Notes: generated from the sequence alone by a model not told the origin. Shown: positions 53,391 to 63,698, counted from the stretch's first letter. The stretch: DNA of 64,000 bases from Thermodesulfovibrionia bacterium (GCA_947259645.1 CAMYND010000009.1:71241-135240), one strand, 5' to 3'. Numbers and translations are program-made.

Positions 53391-53777
53391 ATGGAACAAA
53401 GAAAGATGATTGCAAAATTCAAGGACGGATCGATAATTAAGGGTACTTCCCGTGATTTTTCTTCAACAAAAGCATCATTTCATATGAAATCAATAGATGG
53501 GGGCATCTTTATTCTTAAAATAACTGATTTGAAGGCGATATTTTTTGTCAAAGATTTTGATGGAAACAGGGAACATAAAAAAGAGTATAAAGATGTGAGG
53601 ATCTGGGACGGCAAAAAAGTCCAGGTGGAGTTTACTGATGGAGAGTTTATAACCGGCTACACAATGCATTTTGATGTAAATCGGCCCGGTTTTTCTCTTA
53701 TTCCGGGTGACCTGCAAAGCAACAATGAAGAAATTTATGTTATCACGTCTGCTATAAAAGACGTTACATTTCTGTAG
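53391..53777 (+). CDS. Uncharacterised DUF6982-like protein
   Basis: 128 residues from ATG 53391 (AAGGAAGGG upstream). It is beta-rich, with KFKDGSIIKGTSRDFSSTKA (about 9-28), VEFTDGEFITGYTMHFD (about 84-100) and a hydrophobic end (VITSAIKDVTFL). The pattern resembles small bacterial DUF6982-type proteins. No function is known to me. No signal peptide or membrane helix. Confidence 0.7.
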   Translation: MEQRKMIAKFKDGSIIKGTSRDFSSTKASFHMKSIDGGIFILKITDLKAIFFVKDFDGNREHKKEYKDVRIWDGKKVQVEFTDGEFITGYTMHFDVNRPGFSLIPGDLQSNNEEIYVITSAIKDVTFL

Positions 53778-53819
53778 AGGGTGCGGGAAGAGCCAGGGAA
53801 TGCAGGAAAAGAACGTATT

Positions 53820-56753
53820 TTATTTCAACCTAAAATCAACTCGACTGTTCTTTAAATTGTCCTTTTTCTCTGGACTCAGTGATTCAGGTTCTATCAAAAA
53901 AACCCGTTTAGGGTCGATCTTACCGGATTTCAGGAAAAAGCCCGTTACCTCTGTTGCCCGTTCCGATGCAAGTTTCCGCAGGTCATCATCAGAGACTACT
54001 ATATGCGTGAGCATCAATTTTTCCATCTCCCCGGCTGGCAGTTTTTTGTCTGTTCCTGAACTGTTTTTAGGTTTCGGAAACGTATCTTCTTCATAGGCCA
54101 TGATCAGATATTTCTCATATTCCTCCGGTTCTATCTTTATCTCATCCACGGGCACAGTTGAATGGCCCTTCTGCAGAGCCGTTGCTTTCAGTTTCTGGGC
54201 CTTCAGTTTTTTTCTGAATAGATATTGCCTCAGACCTTCCTTGTCATTTTCAAGGTCCACATAGCCCTCAATATCAATCTTCAAAGAAGGCCGGTCAGAA
54301 AGCGCGGTCACAAGCTTGTTCAGTTTATCCTGTTCCTGCTCCCTGATAAAGGCACTGGCATAGTCAAATTCTATATAACTCAGTTCTTCTCCGCCCCCGA
54401 CGATAGCGCCCAGCAAAGCAAAGGGAGAAGTAGCGGCCTTTACGAGAATATTCAGGAGCAATTTAATAATCACACTTCCTATACTGAATTCCGGATCATC
54501 TGTTTTTCCTGACACCGGGAGGTCCAGCGTAATCTCGCCCTTTCTGTTTTTCAGGAGGGCAACAGCAAGCTTGACCGGAAGTTTTGTGGCATCCGGGCTT
54601 TCTACGCGTTTCCCAAAGGTGAATTGGTCAAGAAATACATTGTTTTGCGATTGAAGTTTCTTCTTATCGATCAGGTACTTCAGATCAAGGTCTAATTTCC
54701 CCTTTTGAATGGTGTGCCCGACATATTTATGTGCATACGGAGTTAAGGGGCTCAGGTCCATATTGTTAAAATCAATTTTAAGGTCAACGAACAGTTCATC
54801 TCCCAGAGGATTGATTGCGCCGGTGATTTCCAATAGGGCTGAGCTCTCTAGTTTTCCCTTCAGATCAACATCAGCCCTGCTCCCCTCTTCAGATGAAAGG
54901 CCTGATATTCTCCCGCCGATTTCCAGAAGGCTCGCAGAATATCCGGGTTTTATCTGTTTGTCTGAAAAGTTTACTGTCCCTCCCTGGAGTGTGACAGCAT
55001 TAATTATTACCTTTGCCTTCTGACCTCCCTCTTCCGTGTCTGCAGGCTCATCAGGAGGTTCAGTGAGAGCGGGAGTTTCTCCATCTTTCTCTTTCTTGAT
55101 TTTCTGTACGTTGAGAGTCCCGTCTGAATTTACGATGAGACGGGAATAAAAATCAGAAAGGGCAATCTCCTGTATATTCAGGAAGGCGGGATTAGTTGCA
55201 TAATCAATACCGTTAACGAAAAGAGAGTTCCATTTAAGAAAATCTTCTGCTGAGGCTTTATCTATTGACACGAAATTTGTCAGGGAGACCTTCCCCTTAA
55301 AATTCATTGATAATTCGCCATCTTTCTCTGTATCGTAACTGATCTTCCCATCAGCCGAGATATTTCCGTCAGTAACCATGATATTCAGGTTCTCCGAGAT
55401 ATACGGTTGCAGGGGGGTAATATTGAGGTTTTCTATGCTGAGATCCATATCTCCTGCAATGGGGTTAATCCCAAAGGAACTCTTAGCGGAAACCGTGCCC
55501 TTCTTATTGAAGTCAAAGGAATAAGAGAGCGAGGCCCGGCTGTCCCTGCTCAAGGAGATATTCTCGGCCCTCAGTTTTATCTTGCCTGCTGTAAGGCTGA
55601 CAGGAACAGCTGGCGCGCGGTCTTCAAACTGTATCGCGTAATCATCGTGAACAACGTTATTGATCAGGACATCCCATGGCTCTTCTTTCTTTTCTTTGGC
55701 TGCTTGTTCCAGTTCTTTTGCTACTTTAGGCAGAGGTCTTTCCATGTTTAATGCGCCGTCTTTATTACGTCTCACTACGATCGTGCCTTTCTCTGAATTC
55801 ATTTCACCGATTGTCAGTTTCTGATTGCTGAAATCTACGACTACCTTTTCCAGAGAATAGAGCGGTATGTTTACCATTGGATTACCATCGTTGTCGACAA
55901 CATCCAGATCATGCAAGGAAATGTCTCCAGAAAGGGTCAGTGTATTTTCTTTCTCATTATATTGCCTGAACGAGATCCGTGCTTTACTGTCTATCATCCC
56001 TGTGAGGACTTTGAAGTTCATCTGCAGAGGCACGTATTCAAGGTAGTGGGGAATATTGACCGCCTTTATATCCAGATCAATATCAGTCTGCAGAGAATCA
56101 TGAAATGGCTTTGTTTTTCCTTGAATGGAGACGGGAGTTTTGTTAATATCCGCCCTGAAAAGAGGCTGGACATAGGTATCAATATTATAGGGTAAATTTG
56201 ATATCATCGGAATCCTGACAGTGATGTCCCGGACAGTATGCCGAGTTTTTTTCGGGCCGTCAAAAAAATCAATGTTTCCTTTTACCACCTCTATATTATT
56301 TACTGAAAATCTCAAAGGGGGAGATTCTGAAGCAGGCTTCTTATTGCCTCCCTCAAGTAAATCTGACACACTGTATGATCCGTCATCATTGCGGACAATA
56401 TTTATATAGGGTTGATACAGGCGTGCTTCCTTCAGGATCAGACCCTTTTCCTTCAATGAAGCCGCCTGGACGTTTGTTGAAAACCCGGTAAATGAGAAGA
56501 GCGGCCCTGACTTGTCACGCTTTTGAACGGTGAAATTATTGACATACAGGGATAGCACGTACGGATTGAAATTTGTACTGGCGATACTGACTTCACGATT
56601 GAGCAGCGCAGAGAGTTCTTTTGTAAGAATTGATTTAATAACAGGCGATACAATGAGAAATCCTGCAAGTGTATAAACAGTAAGAAGCACGATTATCCAT
56701 TGAAGGGCCTTGATAATAAAAGAGGGAGATGTTGTTTTATCAGTGCTCTGCAT
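53820..56753 (-). CDS. AsmA-like DUF748 protein
   Basis: 977 residues. One N-terminal membrane helix (about 15-36) is followed by a long beta-rich region with repeated AsmA/DUF748-type segments, such as LYVNNFTVQ and ARLYQPYINIVRNDDGSYS (about 95-113). The C-terminal OmpA-like stretch has the KLVTALSDRPSLKIDIEGYVD type. AsmA-like proteins are proposed bridges for phospholipid transport between membranes. It ends the minus-strand block next to the RND pump but is separated from it by 17 bases, so co-transcription is likely. Confidence 0.85.
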   Translation of the reverse strand: MQSTDKTTSPSFIIKALQWIIVLLTVYTLAGFLIVSPVIKSILTKELSALLNREVSIASTNFNPYVLSLYVNNFTVQKRDKSGPLFSFTGFSTNVQAASLKEKGLILKEARLYQPYINIVRNDDGSYSVSDLLEGGNKKPASESPPLRFSVNNIEVVKGNIDFFDGPKKTRHTVRDITVRIPMISNLPYNIDTYVQPLFRADINKTPVSIQGKTKPFHDSLQTDIDLDIKAVNIPHYLEYVPLQMNFKVLTGMIDSKARISFRQYNEKENTLTLSGDISLHDLDVVDNDGNPMVNIPLYSLEKVVVDFSNQKLTIGEMNSEKGTIVVRRNKDGALNMERPLPKVAKELEQAAKEKKEEPWDVLINNVVHDDYAIQFEDRAPAVPVSLTAGKIKLRAENISLSRDSRASLSYSFDFNKKGTVSAKSSFGINPIAGDMDLSIENLNITPLQPYISENLNIMVTDGNISADGKISYDTEKDGELSMNFKGKVSLTNFVSIDKASAEDFLKWNSLFVNGIDYATNPAFLNIQEIALSDFYSRLIVNSDGTLNVQKIKKEKDGETPALTEPPDEPADTEEGGQKAKVIINAVTLQGGTVNFSDKQIKPGYSASLLEIGGRISGLSSEEGSRADVDLKGKLESSALLEITGAINPLGDELFVDLKIDFNNMDLSPLTPYAHKYVGHTIQKGKLDLDLKYLIDKKKLQSQNNVFLDQFTFGKRVESPDATKLPVKLAVALLKNRKGEITLDLPVSGKTDDPEFSIGSVIIKLLLNILVKAATSPFALLGAIVGGGEELSYIEFDYASAFIREQEQDKLNKLVTALSDRPSLKIDIEGYVDLENDKEGLRQYLFRKKLKAQKLKATALQKGHSTVPVDEIKIEPEEYEKYLIMAYEEDTFPKPKNSSGTDKKLPAGEMEKLMLTHIVVSDDDLRKLASERATEVTGFFLKSGKIDPKRVFLIEPESLSPEKKDNLKNSRVDFRLK

Positions 56754-56770
56754 AGGAATATTCTATCACA

Positions 56771-59700
56771 TTACTTTCCTGCTGCTGAGCTTTCGAGATT
56801 CTCTATCTTCCTGACTTTAAGGAGTTTCATGAAATCCTCAAGAATCAGATACAATGCGGGAACAAGGAGGAGGGTTATGAGCGTTGCAAAGAGAATGCCA
56901 AACCCAAGGCTTATTGCCATAGGGATAAGGAACTGTGCCTGAACGCTTTTCTCAAGAATGATCGGTGTCAGGCCGAGGGATGTTGTGAGGGATGTAAGGA
57001 CGATGGGGCGAAACCTGCGTTGCGCTGCCACTTCAACTGCGTCAAATACATTAACTCCATTTTTTCTGTTTTGATTGATAAAATCTATGAGTAATAAAGA
57101 ATCATTCACAACTACACCTGTCAGCGCAACAATGCCGAATACGCTGAGAATGCTCAGGTTAAATCCCATCAACAGGTGACCAAGGATTGCGCCGACAATG
57201 CCGAATGGAATTGATGCCATAATGATAAAGGGCTGTAAGTAGCTCCTGAAGGGGACTGCCAGGAGTGTGTAAATGATGAAAAGCGCCATCATAAAACCCT
57301 TTGCCATGCTGGTCATGGAGTCTTTCCTCTCCTTTTCCTCTCCCTCGAGATCATAGGAAAGCCCGGAATAGTCCAGAGTCAGGTCATTCAGAACGGTCTC
57401 CTCCATTTTTCGGAGGATTTCCTCTGCATTGGCTTTCTTGTTGTCAACGCGGGCTGTAATATTGATGACCCTCTTTCTGTCAGTTCGGTTTATCTGGCTG
57501 AATCCCCTCCCTTCTTCCACATCAGCTGCCTGATCAAAAGATATCTCTCCCCCGTCCTTTGATCGTATACGCATTGTCTTTATGTCGCCAAGGCTCTGTC
57601 TGTCTCGTTCCGGGTATCTGACCATGACCTTGACTTCATTCCGGCCCCTTTGAATCCTGAGCGCTTCAGCCCCGTAAAACGCTCCTCTCACCTGGCGGCC
57701 AAGCTCTTCTTCCGTAATGCCAAGGGCGCGTGCTTCCGGCGTAAGCTTCAGCTTTAACTCCCGTTTTCCCCGGGAAAAATTATCGGATATGTCATCTACC
57801 CCTTTATACTCCCTGAGTGCGTCTTTAACACGGGCAGTTGCTTTTTCAAGGATCTTAAAATCTGTGTGGGCGAGACGGATATCAATGTTTGCTCCGAACC
57901 GGACAAGGTTGGAAACAAAGGTGACTGAATCAGCCCCGGCGACACTGCCTGTTTTTTCACGCCATTGTGCGGCTATATCACTGGAAGGGATACCCCGTTT
58001 CTCGCTTTTCAGAAGCATTAGTGCCATGTCCGAAAGGTGTGATCCGGATGAGGTGCCTGAACCGTGGACATCAAATGCGAGGGTGCTCCCCACAGTAGAG
58101 TAAATATGTTTAATTACCTTTTTCCCGTCGGGAAGGGCTTTATCATACTCCTGCACAGCCTCGAGTGCTTTCTGAACGATATGCTTCTGGGCCTCTTCTG
58201 TATCTTCAACAGCGGTTCCCACCGGCATTTTCAGTGATGCTGTAATGAGATCTCCGTCAACTTCAGGCATAAACTGAAACTTGATAATTCCTCCCTTAAC
58301 AATACCGGCCGTAATCAGGAGCATGGCGATACCTGCAGCAAGGGTCGTGTAGCGGTAGTTCAAAGAGTTCTTTAAGAACCTTTTATACGGACCTGCCACA
58401 AAATTCTCAAGACCATTACCGAACCTCTCTCGTATCTTTGTTACAAATCCGGAAACGCCCTTCTTTCTGCTCCCGGGCTGCCCCAGGCTGAGGTGAGCAG
58501 GGAGGATGAGCAGGGATTCAACGAGTGACACAAGAAGAATAGGGATTACAACGAAAGGGATGACCCTGATAAACTTTCCCATTGTCCCTGTAACAAAAAT
58601 GAGCGGTGAAAATGCGGCTACTGTCGTCAGTATGGAAAAAATGACCGGGCGGGCCACCTCGATCGTCCCTTCAACAGATGCAGTCAAAAAGGGCTTGCCC
58701 ATGCTCCTGTGGCTGTACACATTTTCTCCCACGACGATCGCGTCATCTACAACGATTCCGAGGGCAAGAATAAAGGCGAAGAGGGAAAGCATATTTATCG
58801 AGACATCAAGGGAGGGCATCATAAGCATTGCTCCGAGAAATGATATGGGGATGCCAAGCATGACCCAGAGGGCAAGTCGTATCCTGAGAAAGAGACCCAG
58901 CACGAGAAAGACGAGAATCAGGCCCAGGAATGCGTTTTTAAGGAGAAGATTCCTCCTGCTTTTTAAATAGTCAGTTGTGTCATTCCATACCGCGGTCTGA
59001 ATGGAATCAGGAAGGGACTGGCTCTTCTGTATGACATAGTCATTGACGATATCCGAAATTGCAATGGGTTTCTGATTACCGACACGAAAGACCGCAACCA
59101 TTGCTGCCGGCTGTCCGTCAAAACGGGCGTATTGGTCAGTCTGTTCAAAGGAGTCCCGGACCTGAGCGATGTCCCCCAGCTTTAACTCTGTGCCGTCGCT
59201 GTTCTGGAGTATGGTGATCTTCTCATATTCTGTTCCAGTATAGCGCTTTTCCTTTGTCCGGATAAGAATTTCACCTCCCCGGGACTTTACCGAGCCTCCC
59301 GGAAGATCAACTGATGCCTTTTTGACCCTCTCCGCGATCTCCCCCAGGGTAAGATTATAACTGCGCATATTTTCCTCGCTGACCTCAATGGATATTTCGT
59401 AAGGCCTCACGCTTTTCAGATCTACCTGGGTAATTTCCGGCAATGCCAGCAGGTCATCCCTGATGGATTCCGCCTGTTCACGGAGACTGCGCTCCGGGGC
59501 ATTTCCATAGACAACTATTGATACAACTTCCTGCCTGTTTGTCAGTTTGGTAATGACCGGCTTTTCAGCGTCTTCAGGAAAGGTATCTATCCGGTCAACT
59601 TCAGCCTTTACATCCTGCAGGACAAGTTCCGCATCTTCCCCTTCCATCACTTCAGCGTTTACACTTCCGAACCCCTCTGCAGCGACTGACTTAATCTCCT

Positions 59701-59935
59701 TAATGCCTGTTATGCTGCTGAGATTTTCTTCAATTTTAAGTATGATTCCCTCTTCCACTTCCTCAGGGCCGGCCCCCGGATAGGCAACCTTTACCTGGAT
59801 CAGGTCAAGCTCTATTTCAGGGAAGACCTCCTGTTTGATCGAAAAGCCCAGGACAATTCCGCCGAAGATAAAAATCATCATCAGCAGGTTGGCTGCCACG
59901 TGGTTGTGGGTCATCCATTTTATAGCGCCTTTCAT
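56771..59935 (-). CDS. RND efflux pump, inner-membrane permease (system 2)
   Basis: AcrB-superfamily transporter, 1054 aa. It is clearly a paralogue of the pump at 22-25 kb: both begin with a WMTxNHVAAN stretch and an IKQEVFPE motif. Helix-4 acidic residues IVVDDAIVVGENVYSH (about 395-410) and the C-terminal FRPIVLTSLTTSLGLTPI (about 989-1006) are intact. It is the last pump gene in the tetR-led operon. Confidence 0.93.
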   Translation of the reverse strand: MKGAIKWMTHNHVAANLLMMIFIFGGIVLGFSIKQEVFPEIELDLIQVKVAYPGAGPEEVEEGIILKIEENLSSITGIKEIKSVAAEGFGSVNAEVMEGEDAELVLQDVKAEVDRIDTFPEDAEKPVITKLTNRQEVVSIVVYGNAPERSLREQAESIRDDLLALPEITQVDLKSVRPYEISIEVSEENMRSYNLTLGEIAERVKKASVDLPGGSVKSRGGEILIRTKEKRYTGTEYEKITILQNSDGTELKLGDIAQVRDSFEQTDQYARFDGQPAAMVAVFRVGNQKPIAISDIVNDYVIQKSQSLPDSIQTAVWNDTTDYLKSRRNLLLKNAFLGLILVFLVLGLFLRIRLALWVMLGIPISFLGAMLMMPSLDVSINMLSLFAFILALGIVVDDAIVVGENVYSHRSMGKPFLTASVEGTIEVARPVIFSILTTVAAFSPLIFVTGTMGKFIRVIPFVVIPILLVSLVESLLILPAHLSLGQPGSRKKGVSGFVTKIRERFGNGLENFVAGPYKRFLKNSLNYRYTTLAAGIAMLLITAGIVKGGIIKFQFMPEVDGDLITASLKMPVGTAVEDTEEAQKHIVQKALEAVQEYDKALPDGKKVIKHIYSTVGSTLAFDVHGSGTSSGSHLSDMALMLLKSEKRGIPSSDIAAQWREKTGSVAGADSVTFVSNLVRFGANIDIRLAHTDFKILEKATARVKDALREYKGVDDISDNFSRGKRELKLKLTPEARALGITEEELGRQVRGAFYGAEALRIQRGRNEVKVMVRYPERDRQSLGDIKTMRIRSKDGGEISFDQAADVEEGRGFSQINRTDRKRVINITARVDNKKANAEEILRKMEETVLNDLTLDYSGLSYDLEGEEKERKDSMTSMAKGFMMALFIIYTLLAVPFRSYLQPFIIMASIPFGIVGAILGHLLMGFNLSILSVFGIVALTGVVVNDSLLLIDFINQNRKNGVNVFDAVEVAAQRRFRPIVLTSLTTSLGLTPIILEKSVQAQFLIPMAISLGFGILFATLITLLLVPALYLILEDFMKLLKVRKIENLESSAAGK

Positions 59936-60082
59936 TTATCGACTCTTTCTTTGTTCATATTTGCATTAATTACGGAGACACAGAGGCACAGAGAAGAACA
60001 ATCTATTTCACGAAAACATATTTCTTGAAATTCCACTTCCTGTCCTTAAAATATTCAATGCTCCCTGTATTCTTTTTTTATA

Positions 60083-61255
60083 TTATTGTTCAGATGCCCT
60101 CAGTTTCATGCCGTTTGCAGCTCCTGATATATTTGTTAAAACAATCCTGTCTCCCTCAGAGAGTCCTTTGCTGATAATGGCCGAATCCTTAGTAAAATAA
60201 ACAGGCGTGACCTCTCTGATCTGCAGCCTCTCTTCACCGTCGATAAGCCAGACAGTTGAGTCGCTTCGATAGGCGGTCCTTGGAATTGTGACCACCCTTT
60301 TTAACGTGGTCCCTTTAATCTGGACGTTTACGAAGGTCCCTATTGAGAGGGGCGGACCCGGGTTCCTGTTTTTGCTTTTCAGTCCGTAGGGATCCATTAC
60401 CTCGATTATGATCTGTATCATCCTGCTCCGGGGGTCCACTTCACCGGTGGAACGGACAACATGGCCGTGCCACTGATGTTCAATCGTGCCTGTTGTAAAG
60501 CTGACGGTTGCCGCGCTCCCCCTGGATCTGCCGTCACGGGGTATATCAATCCAGTGAAGCTCATCAAGCGGAAGGGGTACGATCACCTCGGCAGAATCTG
60601 TTCCTGAGAGCATTGCCACAGTATTTCCGGACTTGATATATTGTCCAACATCTATACTCTCTGAACTTACCTTTACATTGAACGGTGCTGTCACTTTCGT
60701 CCGCTCAAGATTAAGTTTTGCCTGCTCAACAGCGGCATTGGCAGAAGCGACTGCTGCCTGTGCATTTTTTACCTGGGGCTCATACAGTACCAGGGGGTTC
60801 GGGTCAGATTTCCCTTTAATATTCATTCTGTCCCATTCTGAACGGGCAATTCTGGCCCTGCTCTCCATGGATGAACGTTCGAATTCAGCGTTTGCCTTAG
60901 AGGCCATGGTTCTTTCCATGGCGAGCCTGTAGTCATCGTCTTCTATTTCAAAGAGGATATCACCCTGTTTGAAAAAACCTCCTGTGACCATGTTTGGTGA
61001 TATGTAGGTGATTCGACCTTCTACCTGAGGTGCCAGAGAGATCTCTCTGGCAGCAGCAACCGTTCCGGTAGCGTTAACCGTTATTTCAGCATCCTTCTGG
61101 AATACATCAGATACAGTGACAAGTCTTCCTGTTGATGGCCGCACCTCTTTTTCAGGCTCAGCGCGCCTGATAGTAAGGGCTTTCATTATCAATATCCCGA
61201 AAACTATCAGGACAAGGGGAATGATGATTTTCATGATTGTTGTTTTCTTGCTCAT
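60083..61255 (-). CDS. RND periplasmic adaptor protein (system 2)
   Basis: HlyD/AcrA-type fusion protein, 390 residues, with an N-terminal anchor (about 8-27). The two lipoyl halves (LAPQVEGRITYISPNMVTGG about 72-91; RTKVTAPFNVKVSSESIDVG about 186-205) flank a coiled-coil hairpin. Beta-barrel domains follow. It overlaps the upstream channel gene by 4 bases. A 147-base gap to the pump gene holds a short ACACAGAGGCACAGAG low-complexity run. Confidence 0.9.
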   Translation of the reverse strand: MSKKTTIMKIIIPLVLIVFGILIMKALTIRRAEPEKEVRPSTGRLVTVSDVFQKDAEITVNATGTVAAAREISLAPQVEGRITYISPNMVTGGFFKQGDILFEIEDDDYRLAMERTMASKANAEFERSSMESRARIARSEWDRMNIKGKSDPNPLVLYEPQVKNAQAAVASANAAVEQAKLNLERTKVTAPFNVKVSSESIDVGQYIKSGNTVAMLSGTDSAEVIVPLPLDELHWIDIPRDGRSRGSAATVSFTTGTIEHQWHGHVVRSTGEVDPRSRMIQIIIEVMDPYGLKSKNRNPGPPLSIGTFVNVQIKGTTLKRVVTIPRTAYRSDSTVWLIDGEERLQIREVTPVYFTKDSAIISKGLSEGDRIVLTNISGAANGMKLRASEQ

Positions 61256-62715
61256 CGCTCTTTTTCCTCTGTAGTTAATTCGCTTATTGTGTATTCATTG
61301 TTCTCTCTGATCAGATCATCTGCCCAGGAGCCGCCCAGTGCCCTGGCAAGCTGGATACGGTCTGATATAAACTGGCGACGGGAGGTCAATAGATTACTCT
61401 TGGCCGTAACATTGCGCAGCTGTTCTGTCAGGACCGGAAGATAGTCGGTTAATCCCTGAAGGTAGTTGTCAAGGGAAAGGGCGAGGGCGCTGTCCGATGA
61501 ATCCACCTGCTCCCTCAGAAATTGTATGCGGTCATCTGAGGCACTGATTTTTGCAAGGGCATCTTCCACCTCTTTAAATGCGTTTAATACTGTTTTATGA
61601 TAAGCGGCCAGATGCTCTCTTGAGACAGCTTCTGTCCTGCTCACTTCTGCCTTTCGCCTCCCCCAGTCAATTACGGGCTGGGTGATTTGAAGCAGGATAT
61701 TCCAGAATATGTTTGGTGAATCGAGAATGTTGTTCAGTTCATCACTGGTACCTCCGTAGTTCCCGCTCAGGTTAAAAGAGGGAAACCTGTCCGCTATGGC
61801 AGCACCGACCCTTTCGTCGCTTGCACGGAGTCGTTCAAGTGACGCGGCAATATCAGGGCGCCTCGTCAGAAGCTGGGAGGGTATCCCTTCATTGAGCCGG
61901 GGAACACGGTCCAGTTCTGTTGTGCTTCCACCGGTCTCCTGGTTTGGAAACTTTCCGGCAAGGACCGCGAGGGAGTTTCGCGTCACAGCCAGGGCCGATT
62001 CAAAAACAGGTTTCTGCGCCTTTGCCGCAGAGAGATTCTGCCGTGCCTGGTAGACATCAATCGCGGGTACCAGTCCTCCCCGGTACCGCTGCTCTACGCG
62101 TTCAAGGGTATCTTTAAAGGAAGCGATGCTCTGATCAGAGAGCTCTATCTGGGCCCGCTGCTCTGCTGCCAGGTAATAGAGGTCCGCAAGTTGAGCGGAT
62201 ATACTGACCATCACCGCTTTCAGATCATGCTCGGATGCACGAAGATCAGAGCGTGAGGCCTCGGCATTTGATTTCAGTTTTCCCCAGAGGTCAAGTTCAT
62301 AGCGGGCAGCACCGGAGAGGGTATAGCTGTTAAAGGTGGTTGCCCCGAAGCCCCCCTCGCTCGACCCCCGAAAGAACCCTGATTGTCGTGACCTGTTGCC
62401 TGAACCTTCAATGGTAAGTGATAAGCCCCTCGCAGCCTTTGTTTTGCGAAACACTGCGTCTGACTGAAGGAGACGTTCATATGCCTGGGCAATATCAAAG
62501 TTGTGCTGAAAAGCGCTCTCTATCAGCAGATTGAGTTCTTCATCCTCAAACTGTTCCCACCATCTGCCGATGGGAGGAGAGGGGGTGGTATCATGAGTAG
62601 AGTACGCATCAGGCACTGACAGCATTGGTTTATCAATCATAGATGTATGATGGACACATCCTGAGACTGACAGCCCGAGGACAAGAAGCCCAATGTATAC
62701 AAGGGCTTTTTTCAT
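61252..62715 (-). CDS. Outer-membrane efflux lipoprotein, TolC/OprM type (system 2)
   Basis: 487 residues with signal peptide and lipobox LSVSGC (Cys about 20). Two outer-membrane-efflux domains include RWWEQFEDEELNLLIESAF (about 52-70) and the FPSFNLSGNYGG region. It belongs to the NodT/OprM family like the gene at 19.5 kb. It overlaps tetR by 4 bases and the adaptor gene by 4 bases, giving a tightly coupled operon. Confidence 0.92.
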   Translation of the reverse strand: MKKALVYIGLLVLGLSVSGCVHHTSMIDKPMLSVPDAYSTHDTTPSPPIGRWWEQFEDEELNLLIESAFQHNFDIAQAYERLLQSDAVFRKTKAARGLSLTIEGSGNRSRQSGFFRGSSEGGFGATTFNSYTLSGAARYELDLWGKLKSNAEASRSDLRASEHDLKAVMVSISAQLADLYYLAAEQRAQIELSDQSIASFKDTLERVEQRYRGGLVPAIDVYQARQNLSAAKAQKPVFESALAVTRNSLAVLAGKFPNQETGGSTTELDRVPRLNEGIPSQLLTRRPDIAASLERLRASDERVGAAIADRFPSFNLSGNYGGTSDELNNILDSPNIFWNILLQITQPVIDWGRRKAEVSRTEAVSREHLAAYHKTVLNAFKEVEDALAKISASDDRIQFLREQVDSSDSALALSLDNYLQGLTDYLPVLTEQLRNVTAKSNLLTSRRQFISDRIQLARALGGSWADDLIRENNEYTISELTTEEKER

Positions 62716-63359
62716 TTTGCCTTCATCCCTGCGGTTACGTAGGGAAGGATCAGATTAATGATCTTATTGCCATCCATTTTATCAGTCATGCCCTGAAACT
62801 CGTTTTTAACATTACTGCATACATGAAGCGTATGAAAGAGCGCTCCTAGTGTAAAATGGAGCCTCCAGAAAAGAATGTCTTGCGGGTGATTGGGCAGGGC
62901 ATCCGAAGCTGTTTCCAAAAGCTTGTTGAACAACGGCATGATGTATTTGAGGAAAACCTGCCGTACCGTATTGTCGGGATCAGTGAATGATCTTCCGATG
63001 AAGGTGAAGAAATGCTCAGCCCCGGGGCCTGACTCCCTGAAAAGCAGGGTTGGTTCGATAAAAGCGGCCATCACCGCCTTAATGTCGGGCCTTTTTCCCT
63101 TACCTTCAGCAGCAGAAATGACCTGATCAATTTTTTCATTCCGTATGGCATTCAGGGGCAAAATTCTCCTTTTGATGACATCTTCAACAAGATTTTTCTT
63201 GGTACCGAAATGATAATTTACTGCAGCAAGATTTACCTTTGCCCGGGAGGTGATTGAACGGAGGGATGTGCCGCGGTATCCTTCCCGCGCAAAGAGATAT
63301 TCAGCAGCATCAAGAATGCGTTCCTTTGTGTCCTGCTGTGTTTCTGACGTTTTATTCAT
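62712..63359 (-). CDS. TetR-family transcriptional regulator
   Basis: 215 residues. The N-terminal helix-turn-helix (about 12-58) has RILDAAEYLFAREGYRGTS and VNLAAVNYHFGTKKNLVEDV. The C-terminal ligand domain resembles the CecR/YbiH-type C-domain. It is the first gene of the efflux operon it probably represses. Its own promoter contains a palindrome. There is no ribosome binding site before the ATG. Confidence 0.92.
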   Translation of the reverse strand: MNKTSETQQDTKERILDAAEYLFAREGYRGTSLRSITSRAKVNLAAVNYHFGTKKNLVEDVIKRRILPLNAIRNEKIDQVISAAEGKGKRPDIKAVMAAFIEPTLLFRESGPGAEHFFTFIGRSFTDPDNTVRQVFLKYIMPLFNKLLETASDALPNHPQDILFWRLHFTLGALFHTLHVCSNVKNEFQGMTDKMDGNKIINLILPYVTAGMKAK

Positions 63360-63366
63360 ACGTTTG

Positions 63367-63395
63367 ATTAAAACATATGTTTGAAATTATGTCAA
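63367..63395 (-). promoter_or_regulatory. Promoter with embedded operator for the tetR-efflux operon
   Basis: On the minus strand, TTGACA (63395-63390), a 17-base spacer and TTTAAT (63372-63367). The spacer and -10 edge hold the perfect palindrome AAACATATGTTT (63371-63382), placed so that a bound dimer would block RNA polymerase. The transcript would begin at about 63360, one base before the ATG, and so would be leaderless. Confidence 0.65.
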
Positions 63396-63527
63396 GATGC
63401 AGTGAGGGGCAATGTGTCTGCTGTCGCTATAGAAGAATAGCTGCAATTCTGAAGGATTAAACTATAATACTATGAAAAGGATAATGCACCTGATATCAGG
63501 GAATTCTTGGTTGAAGAGGAGAATGAT

Positions 63528-63698
63528 ATGGACTATAAAGTTAAGAGCGTAACAATGAAGGAAGAGTTTAAAGTCTGTCCATCATGCGGATATGAGGATG
63601 GTTTTCATTCCATGTTCAGGCGGGAGGATGATATAACCAGGTGGCTTTTTATCTGTCCCTCCTGCCACAATGTTTTTGACATTGGCTTTACTGTTTAA
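63528..63698 (+). CDS. Small zinc-ribbon protein
   Basis: 56 residues from ATG 63528, preceded by AGAGGAG; a TTG seven codons upstream is less likely. Two CPSC knuckles (CPSCGYEDG and CPSCHNVFD) separated by about 25 residues form a zinc ribbon. Function unknown. Confidence 0.75.
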   Translation: MDYKVKSVTMKEEFKVCPSCGYEDGFHSMFRREDDITRWLFICPSCHNVFDIGFTV

